Source: Nitzschia sp. DOCU1 (Eukaryota > Bacillariophyta > Bacillariophyceae > Bacillariales > Bacillariaceae). From it: DNA of 64,000 nt. The stretch is from positions 1,751,352 through 1,815,351 of the forward strand of contig OX595988.1 of assembly GCA_951394045.1 (NCBI GenBank), given 5' to 3'. Positions 1-9,431 of this stretch are shown one piece after another; within the stretch, counting starts at the first letter, position 1; the number at the start of each line of letters is the position of its first letter. Both the position numbers and the translations under genes were made by a program. Under the pieces are notes generated by a model. The model did not search any database, was not told the DNA's origin, and saw only the letters and a list, made by a program, of their open reading frames with translations.

Positions 1-744
1 TCGGCGTGGCTTTCCTGAAAATTCCTACCGCTGCTTGACCGAACGTCTGCCTCAGTGTTGGGGCAGTGCAACTCCGTGGGGGAGATCAGATCCCGACAGA
101 AACCACAGGATATCCTCGTTGTATAAACCTTGTCGAGTGGAAGTATTTGCGAATCGGTACAGTACAGCTGGATGGGGTCGGGAAAAGGATGCTGGGGATA
201 CGCCTGAAGTGGCCTTCTGCTGGGTCGTTCTCATCGGCAGCATTTTAACTTGCATCAATATCTATTGAAGACATGATGGTGCAGACATTCTTTACCAGCT
301 TGGTGCTCTTAGGATTAGGATGCAACAACACATCTGCAACATTTTTGTTTTCGTCGTCGCATCTCATCATCAAATGTGGGTTCCGCTTCAGAAAAATGAC
401 CGCCAAAAGGAAAAATGACGCTCGATGAGACGACGAGCAACCTTCTTACCGAAAGATCGCGTTAGTCAAATCTCTTTTGATCGAATGAATCATGCGTCGT
501 CGTTTGAATGATGATCAAACCGACAAAAATCTACCCGTTTGCGGACCATGGTTTATCTGTGGCCTAGAGTTGTGTTGTTGCTATTGAGAGTGAAGCTTCT
601 ACTGTAACCACCTCCAAACCACCTTTTGTCATCTCAATGAAAGACCGCGGAGGAAATTTCTGAGTGGCAGCAGTCACTGGAGAGTGCGGCTGGTCTACGA
701 GTCGAGATCACGCGGCAAATTTTGTGTGGGAGCTTGCAATTGTC
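1..744. other. Left-edge intergenic region
   Basis: No convincing gene is seen. Several short overlapping ORFs of 60-77 codons occur at 35-268 on both strands, but none resembles a known protein or shows consistent splice signals. The right part is the presumed promoter and 5' UTR of the HEAT-repeat gene that starts at 745. The far left could hold the end of a neighbouring gene outside the window; this cannot be decided from the sequence. Confidence 0.5.
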
Positions 745-3700
745 ATGGGCCGGTGGGATGCGCTGAAGCCCGAAGAAAGCAAGGCAGACGGGGGATCTTC
801 CAAAGGAAGTTCTCGAAAGGGCGTCCTGGAATCTGGCAATCGATGGAAACCACAAAATTCAGGAGATTCGACTTCTCGAGGGAGCCATCAACCTGGACAA
901 GCAACGCGGAATCAAACTTCTGCTGGTCAAACGAATGGAAAGGCATTGTCAACAATTCTATCCAATCAGCTGTGCTATTATAGACTGAAAAGCAAGGACT
1001 TTGAGTTGCAACGGACACTACGGACGCTGGAAGATTGCAATGCGTCGTCCAAAGCAGCCCTTGAGAATGTGTCGCTCGTTCTTCTGGTGGATTTATTAGA
1101 AACTGACGACAAGGCGATCCAAGAAAAGGCCCTGAACCTAGTCGATCGGAGACTGCAGGACTCCAAGCTAGCGTCTGATGAGAAAGTGGTAGAATGCGTG
1201 CAAAAGCTCACAAAGTTTGCTGAAGGTACAGCGTGGCACGGTTCTTTTCCAATCGAGTGTCTTTGCCGGCTGATCTCCTTGCATGCTAAAGCACTCCCCG
1301 CAGAAGAAACGGCTCACAAGATTGTAGGGCCGCTCTTTCTACCGACCCTACAGGTCACACAAGGCGACGAATCGATCTGTGTAGTCGTTTGCAATACAAT
1401 TGAGGCACTCCTTCTGCAGTCAAAGTTTGCTTCGGCAATCTTGTCACCATTGGTCGAGGATGTGTCCAACGACGGCAAAGAAGAAACGGTAGCTAATCCT
1501 ATTCGGTGCGAACTATTTCGCTCTCTTCAGGCTATGCTCTTTGCGGAAAAGACGGCACCTATACTACAGAGGAAAGCATGTGCAACCTTGGCTTGTGCTA
1601 TCGAGACTCTGCGAAAAACAGATGGGACTAGCAACACGATGCCCATTGATCTTGATCTGAGCGGATTGGAGCATTCCATCACCAGAAATCTCAACGCACA
1701 ACAATCAATGTATCATTCTTCACTCCTTCTACTACGGGCACTGCTTCGAACATATCCAAAAGCTATGACCCAGCTTGGACCGCGTCTATTTTTTCCAACC
1801 CCGGCAGGAACGAATAGAGCTGGGCGGCAAAAATGCACTATGTGTTCCTGCCCACTTGCAGAAGTCAGCCATTTTCTTCGCTCCGTTCATGATTCGATTG
1901 GTACAGATATGTCCGGTCTCTCGTTGGATTGTACAGAGATTCTTATTAGAGCTCTTCCGTGGGACCTCTGGCTGAAAAGGCAGCTTCGGCAACCCGTTTC
2001 TGGCTTTTATAGAAAGGTGGTGGATTCTTTGGCAAGTATCATCTTGATTTCCCGATGTGCTGTTCTTCCTCGACCTGAAGTGAAGTGGGACGACGAGCTT
2101 GGTCGCCTCTGTACGACTCTCTTTGCGGAGATTCCATGGGAAGACGACACTTTGGTTAGGGCTGGGGAAGAATTGTGGTCGACGCTGACAGCAGCACTCT
2201 CGGATCCAAGAACAAGTTCAAATTCGAAGTCAGGTATTGTTGCGATCTTGATTTCTGGTGTGGGTGGCCGCGTCACACCCCAGGGTGACTTGCTTCCGAT
2301 GGCACTACCAGCACGGCGGTATATGGCAAGTAAAGACGGAATGTCATTTTTGGAACAGATACGTGTAGGTATTTCTTCCTTGCGAGATGCGTCGTCATTG
2401 GAACTTTTCTGTGCCGTGCTGAGGACACGACCGGAGACGGTGGTCCCACTATGGGGAGAATTTCGAGGCTTTGTCGAACAACCAGCAAGTTGTGATGCCA
2501 TCAAGGTTGAAGTCCGCCTGCGTCTCGTTGAATCTTTGCTCTTGGGGAGACGTGATTTTTCATCCGACGAGCTACGTGGCCTAGAAGATACGCATTCGAT
2601 CACGAAGCTGGCATTTGACTTGCTGGAGACGCTCTGGGATGATTCCAATGTCAAGATCCGGTCCCGAAGTATGAATGCCTACGCCACTCTGCTGAAGGAC
2701 GACTGGGAGTACCTGAAACTGGACCATCCTCGCTTCACGAGCCACTTCGATGCCATGATACGACTTTGCTCGGATTCAAAAGCCGATGTACGAAGAGCTG
2801 CATGCAAAGCTATTGGCGAATTCTGCTGTCAGTCTCTAACTTTGCCCGCTCCTACCGAGGACAAGGAGCAGTGTGCCACATCCACTGTTGCAAGTCAGAT
2901 TTGTCGTACCATGCTGACTGGGCTGAAACACGAGAAGAACGCGGCAGCGCTGGCAATGGTATGTGTATCCGTCGATTGCACGTGCTATCTTCATTCAAAT
3001 ATCGATTGACAACTTCTTGTTTTTGTAACACAGTCAGTTTTTGCTTTGGGGAACCTGGCACTTGTCATGAGCGACCACGACTTGTGGGAGCTTATTCCGC
3101 TGGAGACTGTCGTCGAAATTGCGGGTTGTATATTTGATCTACTGGACGATTCGAACGACAAGGTGAGTAAAGCTCCGGTTGACGGGTGCTCGGCACTCAG
3201 TTTGGACGCATGCTAATGTGTGTGTCATGTCATCCACCAGGTGGCTGGAAATGCCATTCGCTCAATCGGGCACTGGAGTAGCATTCTAGCTCGAAGAGTC
3301 GGCGAGGATCGAATATCCGGCAACGATGATCACGTCCAATATCAAAGAACTCTCGTGTCAATTGTTCGGGGACTGTCCCTCAAAGTCGGTCGTACGTTGG
3401 CTCTAACTTCCCCCGAACAGCAGGCCACTATGAGCTGGAAGGAACGCTCGGCTGCCAAGAAACACGGCTGGGGTGCCTGCCATTCCTTGGGACGAGCCCT
3501 CGGTGCTATCACTGTCTGGGGGGAAGACGACAACGTGGACGTTTCGGAGAATCTGGAACAAGCTGGAAGGATTGCCGTTCAGAATCTAATCCAATGCTTG
3601 CGTTACGCCGCAAAACTACCGGAAAAGGTCGTTCTGGCGGCCATGACGTCGTTGCGTTCGATCAAGCCTTTGCAGCTCATCCGTGTGACTGGAAAGAAGA

Positions 3701-4104
3701 GTGGTTTGATTGGAGATGCCTTGACGGCATGCTGCGCTTTAGTCTTTGTGCCACAACAACACCAACAACAAGGAGGAAGCAAAGTTGTCCAAGAAGGTGC
3801 CCGCTTGTTGCTGTCACATTTACTCTCGTGTGCTTCCATATCCGATGTTGTGATTGTAATCCAGCACGAGGAAACATCTACTACAGCCATGCTAGAATCC
3901 TTGTATCAATGGATGGTAGAACAGGATTTGGAAGGACGGGCCTTTGAGATGTTTTCGCTTGGCATGCAACGAAAACAACATGATGTATCTCTTGAGCAAC
4001 GATTTGCCAGTCGAGCCGTGATGCAGTACAAAAAGGAACAATCGATTGCACTAAATGGCGGCGACAATGAAGGAGATGATGATTGTGGCGGAGATGAGCT
4101 CTAA
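745..4104 (+). CDS. HEAT/ARM-repeat protein, HEATR6-like
   Basis: Three exons are read: 745-2958, 3034-3162 and 3241-4104. Both introns are short (75 and 78 nt), GT-AG and phase 0, giving about 1068 aa. The open frame reaches back to a GTG at 664, but the first ATG (MGRWDALKP) is at 745. The protein is alpha-helical with HEAT-like repeats, clearest around residues 650-820 (for example DVRRAACKAIGEF, then SVFALGNLAL, then VAGNAIRSIGHW across the exon joins). The segment KKHGWGACHSLGRALG near residue 855 resembles the conserved region of HEATR6-type proteins. The C-terminus is acidic. HEAT solenoids act as protein-binding scaffolds; no partner can be named. The HEATR6 label rests on overall pattern and is moderate. 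A decayed copy of the last exon follows directly. Confidence 0.75.
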
Positions 4105-4158
4105 GACACCATGTACATTTCATTGTAGCTTGCTAGTGTCAAATTCTCCATGAAAGAT

Positions 4159-4455
4159 ACTTGTTGTTGCTTTCACATTTACTCTCGTGTGCTTCGATAT
4201 CCGATATTGTGCATCAGCACCAGTGCAGCCATGCTAGAATCCTTGCATCGATGGATGGATGGTATTGGATAGGGACGGGCCTTGGAAGTGGGTCTTCGTT
4301 TGGCATCCTGCAACACAAGTGTCAACTCACACACTCGAGCCGTGACTGCCGTACAAAAATGTCATCCGTACAATGAAAATGATGATTGCGGCAGAGACGA
4401 GGTCAAAGGCGTATGTATATATCCATGCAGGTTGCTAGTTTTCAATTAACGTAAG
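4159..4455 (+). pseudogene. Decayed tandem copy of the HEAT gene 3' end
   Basis: This stretch repeats, with many substitutions and small gaps, the end of the HEAT gene and its 3' flank (about 3805-4150). Shared blocks include cacatttactctcgtgtgct, agccatgctagaatcctt and gggacgggcctt, then the acidic tail region and gttgctagt of the 3' flank. The reading frame is broken, so this is a remnant of a partial tandem duplication. It may lie inside the 3' UTR of the intact gene. Confidence 0.85.
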
Positions 4456-4499
4456 AGCTACTCTCTTTCTTGACACACACATATACCCCCTCGATCACT

Positions 4500-6075
4500 T
4501 TAGTTGTCACCTTGCATGACCCAAGGAGGGCATCCAACGGCGGGAAGATTTTCTTGTGGCGCCGCACAGCTCGCCACCTTTTCATCCCACGTATTCATGA
4601 CACAATACCACTCTCCATCCGTCGCTCGATCCATGACATGCGACTTGGCATCCATACTCTTGAGAAGGACCCTCCATTTGCCACACGACGGATTGCAACA
4701 ACGAATCCATTCGTAGGGTTCTTTGGAACTAGTCGTATTTTGTCGTTTCTTGTTTCTCGTCAGAGTCGGTTGACGAGCTTCATAGGCTTCGTTGCTTTGC
4801 AAACGTCGACACCAAACGCGAATATGCTTGCGAGTTCGAGCATCGGCGGCACTTTCGGGAGTGGTAGCGGCATCGTATTCTTCTTCTGGGGCGGAGCAAC
4901 GCGAACGTTCGGGGTCGTTCTTGTTCATGGAACAATACCATTTCGGAGGCAACTTGCGTTCGTCCACGACTCCCCGGAGACGGCGCCACTGACACGAGAA
5001 ATGAGGGTGAGAACAAGCTCGGCAGAGTAATCTGAACAGTAACGCTGCGTTACTTACCTTTTTGCACTTGTCACATTCGACCCACGTCGAATTGCTTTGT
5101 CCCGTGGTTTGTCCAAAGATGGATCCTTCGTCACGTTCAAATTCATTGTCACCGCCACTCGCATTGGAACTAGCACTCATGACGTTGCTACCAGACGCAT
5201 CCGAATCACCAGGCTTACCACCCAGCTCATCCTTGCCGCGCTTGCCCTTTTTCTTTTTCTTATTGGCAGCCGCCGCCGCTGCAGCAGCCGACGATCCACT
5301 CCCACGAGACGGTCGAGAATCAGCATCCTCTCCATCGGCCACGGAAGTTGCAGCATCCTTGGAAATAGCAATCGCAGATGCCGTGGAGCCCGTCGATGAC
5401 AAAACCGTCGCATTATGACGTTCCAGCCATAAATGCTTGCGAGCAGCTTGGACCAAATAACTTCGATCCAATCGTACCGATTGTCCCTTGTAAGTGTATT
5501 GCAAATCATCATCATCCGAATCGGTATCGACAATACTACCATTAGCCGAGTATTGATCTTCTTCTAGGGCTCGTCGCATTTGTTCATTGACGGCTACTTG
5601 GGCGGCCGTCAAGCCACTACCTTCGGGGACGGCAATTTTCACGCGATGCTGTTTGCGGGCCTTTTTTGCCAAGCGACCCTCGCGACCTTCCAAACCTCCT
5701 TCCTTGTCCTGTATGGATAAGAGAGTGTGAGTGAGAATGATCGTTCCACATATTTGCGAGCTTTGCAATACAAGTACTTGCCTTTCGCTTGAGTTTTTGC
5801 TTCTTGAGCTTTCGGGGACCTCCTTCTTGAGTAGGAGCAGCAGCAACGTCCTCGTCTTCGGCTACTTTGGCTCGCATGGCTGTGGGCAAGCGTTTGTTTT
5901 TGCGAGATGCCTTGCGTTTGCGAACCACATCCGCGGCAGTAGCCATTGGCAAATTAGCGGAATTAGCCTGATCGGCAGGATGATTGGCAGCATCCTCGGC
6001 ATGACCTGCCGACGATGCGGGGCTGGAAGCACCACCCATGGATTCCGAGTGAGAAACAGGAGATGAGCGGTCCAT
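4500..6075 (-). CDS. Protein with two CW-type zinc fingers
   Basis: Three exons are read on the minus strand: 6075-5782, 5708-5058 and 4988-4500, about 477 aa. Intron 1 (73 nt) begins GCAAGT after AAG, so it is a GC-AG intron; the nearby GT would shift the frame. Intron 2 (69 nt) has no stop and is divisible by three, so an unspliced reading also looks open. Only splicing restores the CW signature CDKCKKWRRLR at residues about 306-349. A second CW finger lies at 408-460 (WIRCCNPSCGKWRVL, later EWYCVMN and SCAAP). The N-terminal half is low complexity with lysine-rich stretches that could be nuclear signals and an alanine run near residue 215. CW domains read histone H3 lysine-4 methylation in other eukaryotes, so a chromatin role is inferred. 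No enzymatic domain is visible. Confidence 0.85.
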
Positions 6076-6575
6076 TGCGTTTGTTTTTGTTGTGTGATTG
6101 TTTGCAATTCCTATGACACAATCACGTTGTTGAATGAAGGGATGTAGGAAATGAAATGACAGCTCTGTTGAAAAAGTCGGCACACGGACGGTGGAAGCGG
6201 CGGCGGCCGCTGTCGGGCATTATGTAGGAATCTGTACCAAGTCTACTTTGCCGCCAAAATCGCCGCGCGAAACTGTGCTGAAAGTTTGGTATGAGCCAGC
6301 CTACCTACTGCTCATGCCCAGAAAAGTACTGTATCACATAAAGGCGGGAAGAAAACGCGAGTCTGCCTCCCAAGCCAAAATGGCAACTGGGCAGTGGTGG
6401 CATTGCACATCTACTATGCGTATCTATTTCTACACGAGACAATTTCTCTGAACTATCGTACCGAAGTAAATGATGTGCTAGATCAGATGATTAGTATTTG
6501 GTATTGTGGCTGCAAGAGACGAGAAACCTTTTGATTGTATCCTGGCCGTAAAGACGCTAAACGACACTGTCGGAA
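6076..6575. other. Intergenic, upstream of the CW gene
   Basis: Presumed promoter and 5' UTR of the CW gene, and the DNA beyond the 3' UTR of the first peroxiredoxin. A short open frame at 6191-6451 (+) has no recognisable content. No RNA gene or repeat was seen. Confidence 0.4.
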
Positions 6576-6632
6576 TTTTCGGCCCCTCCAATCCAATTCT
6601 TTCTGGATGTTAAGAGGAGCGTCATTCATAAC
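6576..6632 (-). promoter_or_regulatory. SECIS-like hairpin of peroxiredoxin 1
   Basis: On the minus strand, about 95 nt after the stop, the sequence reads ATGA-TGAC-free text as follows: the 5' core TGAC is at 6624-6621 (context AATGACGCTCC) and the 3' partner CGAA is at 6581-6578. Between them an 8-bp helix forms (GCTCCTCT with GGAGGGGC, two G-U pairs). An AA follows in the apical part, then a short upper stem (ATCC with GGAT). This is the layout of a eukaryotic form-2 SECIS element, which recruits selenocysteine machinery to an upstream UGA. The 3' quartet has C where G or U is usual. It matches the arrangement after the paralogous gene. Confidence 0.7.
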
Positions 6633-6718
6633 CAAAAGGTTCGTTTTCTCACAGGCAACAAACTCCAACTAGTCCTACCATCGAAACCTATCACAGTTCA
6701 ACCCAAAGTCGTAAAACC

Positions 6719-7408
6719 TTAGCTGGATTCAGCGATTCCCTTCAAGAGGGCATCCGCAAGGGTAGCCTCCGGGAAGTCATCACCTGCAGGGTCGAATTCA
6801 GGATCCTCAGCAAGAGCGAAGAACTTTACCTCACCATCAACAACGTAAAGGGCGTATCGCTTGCAACGACCGAGCAATCCTTTCCCAATGGGACCAGGGT
6901 GGACCAGTTCCATGTCGCAGGCCTTGGTGAAGGCACCGGTGGGATCACCGTACATCTTGATCATGGAGTCGGTAGTCTTTTGGTCAGCGGCCCAAGCCTT
7001 CATGACGGCTGGAGGATTCAAGTAAAGTTAGCGTCATCGTTGCTGCGAGAACAAAAAACTCGGCATTCCTTACCTCCGTCGTTAACGCAGTAGACCATGA
7101 CTTCATCTAGGCCTGCTGCTTTAAGTGCGTCTTGTTTTTCCAGATAGCCTGGCACTTGCCGCGCCGATCAAGTGGGAGTAAAAGCGCCTGAACAAGAAGT
7201 TAGAGTGAGCCGAAAGGAAGATAAAGTTAGCCAAAGAGATCCTCAACGACACATTCCCTGATTGCTGGAAGAAACTCAACGTACCTGGCAGACCAAGGAT
7301 GATAACCTTCTTTCCCTTGGTGTACTCGGCCACATTGACCTTCTCAGGCGGAAAGCCGAAGTCAAGTTCGACGCTTGGGACCTTGTCCCCTACTTTGATG
7401 GGAGCCAT
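6719..7408 (-). CDS. Type-II peroxiredoxin, selenoprotein (Sec at residue 48)
   Basis: Three exons are read on the minus strand: 7408-7285, 7187-7074 and 7008-6719, 175 aa. Joined, they give the Prx5/type-II thioredoxin-fold peroxidase: LDFGFPPEKVNVAEY, LPGAFTPT, VPGYLEKQDALK, VYCVNDG, AVMKAW, GLLGRCKRYALYV and DDFPEATL. After GAFTPT, where the family has its peroxidatic cysteine, the codon is TGA (7170-7168), followed in frame by S-ARQVPGY. With a SECIS-like hairpin downstream and the same change in the paralogue at 8385-9062, this TGA is read as selenocysteine. The predicted role is peroxide reduction using a thiol donor. No targeting peptide is visible, so it is probably cytosolic. A TGACGTCA palindrome lies 239 bp upstream of the start. 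Conventional gene calling would split this gene. Confidence 0.9.
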
Positions 7409-8263
7409 GTTGATGATGTCTACTCTTTCGATGATGATCGAAATATGAGAAAGGACGCCGAGAGCGAGACGAAGAGTGCAGCCAATGTAATATCGTTGTT
7501 CTCGAGATCTATTTGCGCCTTCGCATCACATGCGCCGGCGCGCCTCTTGGCATCAATGAGTCAGTAAAGATAGGGTACTGAGTCTACGTAAGATCTACGA
7601 CTTCATCGCGAGATTCTTCGATTTCCAAGGCCTTTCTCAGGCTAAATGACGTCAGCAATAAACCGCAACGAGAAAGTATGTCGACGCAAGAAATACCCTT
7701 CTTGCGATGTGCCTACTATTGGACTAAAGTTAAAACTGCTCGTAGTACGTAGCTCATTCTAGTTCTTAGTAGAACCAGCAACCGAGTGCTGTGAATTGGT
7801 GAAAGCTACCACGCCCAATGCAGTTATGAGAAATTCAGCGAGAAGAGAGGGTTGCGAAATGATGGTACCGCGTTCCAGGAACTACCAGTATTGCATCGAA
7901 CACAGTGTTTGTTCCAATTCAAAGGAATTCATGTGGAATTGATCCGAGTAGCTGGGCCATAATGATGGGCACTACTTACATCGTGGAGTAGCACCATTTA
8001 ATGTCGACCCATCCATAGATTGCTGTTCTACTTAGCTTGGCTGTGTGGCAACTACGGCAAAAACAGACCCCGGACCTTTCTTACCAGGAAGAGCTTACTA
8101 AGTCAAGAACTAAAACATTGGCGGATACCCAAGTAAAATGAGATGAAGAAGTATCGTGTTGAATTGTGTTCTATGGTTTAGTATTTTGAAACTTAGCCTG
8201 CTCGCCAGAGTTTTCATTTGTGTGCATCCCTTGCCACTAGACGCTAAGTGACTTAATTGGGAT
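7409..8263. other. Region between the two peroxiredoxin genes
   Basis: This is the promoter side of peroxiredoxin 1 and the DNA past the 3' UTR of peroxiredoxin 2. It contains TGACGTCA, a full CRE-type bZIP palindrome, at 7647-7654. No further gene, RNA or repeat was recognised. Confidence 0.5.
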
Positions 8264-8325
8264 TTCGTCGGCCCTCCTTAACCAAACATTACGATTGATA
8301 CTTTGGGGAGCGTCATTCATACCTC
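8264..8325 (-). promoter_or_regulatory. SECIS-like hairpin of peroxiredoxin 2
   Basis: About 70 nt after the stop on the minus strand lies TATGAATGACGCTCC, with the TGAC core at 8315-8312. It is followed by CCCAAA and, after about 24 nt, by GGAGGGC and the 3' partner CGAC at 8270-8267. The lower helix (GCTCCCC with GGAGGGC) has one C-A mismatch. The 5' core and the GGAGGG(G)CCGA side are nearly identical to the hairpin after peroxiredoxin 1, while the loop differs. Conserved core with a changed loop is what a functional SECIS would show. Confidence 0.65.
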
Positions 8326-8384
8326 AAATGAAACCCTCGCGAAACATTCTACTTTTCCAAATTACTTACCATCTTCCCAAACTC

Positions 8385-9062
8385 TTAGGCAGACTTCTTG
8401 GCCATCTCAATCAGAGCAGGGGCCAAAGTCTTTTCGGGGAAGTCATCACCAGCAGGGTCGATTTCGGACTCGGCAATGGCGACGGCCTTAACGACACCGT
8501 CGACAACGTACATGGCGAATCGCTTGCATCGGCCGATGATTCCAACGCTTTTGGGACCGTCAGCAGTAAGTTCCATGCCAACGGCCTTGGTGAATTCACC
8601 AGAGGGGTCACCGAACATGGAGATCATGGAGCCAGTGGTTCCTTGGTCCTTTTCCCAAGCAGCCATGACAGCTCTGTGCAATTGAACACGTCTAAGTGAG
8701 AAAAACAAGTGTGGGTGACATCCGAATTCTATCGATTCCTGAACTTACCCATCGTTGACGCAGTACACGACGATTTCGTCGATGCCTGCCTCCTTAAGTG
8801 CGTCTTGAGATTCCAGATAGCCTGGAACTTGCCTGGAAGATCACGTAGGCGTGAAAGCTCCAGGAAGACCCACAATGGCAACCTTTCGTCCTTTGCAGTG
8901 TTCTGCCATGTCAACCATCGAAGGAGGGAAACCCGAATGCAGGTTGATAGCCGGGATCTTCGATCCTGGTGTAATAGCCGCGAACGCAGCAGAGTACCCA
9001 CCAAAGTGGGCAGCCGAAGCTGTGGACGCCAAGGTGGCGGCCAAAAGACTGAAGAGTTTCAT
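8385..9062 (-). CDS. Type-II peroxiredoxin with signal peptide, selenoprotein (Sec at residue 74)
   Basis: Two exons are read on the minus strand: 9062-8749 and 8673-8385, 200 aa. The N-terminus MKLFSLLAATLASTASA is a signal peptide, followed by HFGGYSAAFAAITPG, which could be a plastid transit segment or the start of a secreted protein. The mature part is a Prx5/type-II peroxidase closely related to the neighbour: VGLPGAFTPT, then TGA at 8843-8841, then SSRQVPGYLESQDALK, VYCVNDG, AVMAAW and GIIGRCKRFAMYV. The TGA occupies the peroxidatic cysteine position and the frame stays open after it. Gene order and sequence point to tandem duplication, with one copy gaining a targeting peptide. The two genes share no intron before the Sec codon: this copy lacks intron 1 of its neighbour but keeps the one after CVND. 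Confidence 0.9.
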
Positions 9063-9431
9063 GATGCTTACAACTGTTTGTCAGATGAAACAATGAGCTT
9101 CTGCATCACTTTGACAACAAACCGATCAGCGCCCGAAATCGGCAAAAGATGTGCATATTTTCCAAGGATTTCGGTGGTTGGAAGCGCGCGTATGAGTACG
9201 TCAGTCTGAGTCAGTCCAGATTGAGCAGAGCGAGATTGAAATTTGGGTGCTGCAATTTGCGTCTGTCGTTCATCCGCAAGAATTACAGCCGAACGGCCGT
9301 AATTTCTGCTGTCTGCTGTCTGCAGTCCTCCCAGTCATTCATTGGCATCCAGTACAATTTAACTACCGCGAGATGGGACGCACAACCTACGTCTCGCCTA
9401 CATCCCAAACGACTTGGGAAGCCATGCTCCT
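9063..9431. other. Intergenic, upstream of peroxiredoxin 2
   Basis: This holds the presumed promoter of peroxiredoxin 2 and the 3' flank of the AAA gene. No gene or repeat was recognised. Confidence 0.4.

Noticed and set aside
35..268. Overlapping ORFs at the left edge
   Set aside because: Both strands are open over the same stretch and neither encodes recognisable sequence.
2007..2654. A 215-codon minus-strand ORF
   Set aside because: It is the antisense shadow of the HEAT-repeat exon, serine-rich with no recognisable family.
4500..5846. A single 448-codon exon for the CW gene
   Set aside because: It translates a 69-nt intron that separates CDKCKK from WRRL; splicing restores the CW spacing, and the true start lies in another exon.
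7121..7408. Reading the peroxiredoxin genes as pseudogenes or as several small genes because of the TGA codons
   Set aside because: The TGA is at the same catalytic codon in both paralogues, the frame after it is conserved, and a SECIS-like hairpin follows each gene.
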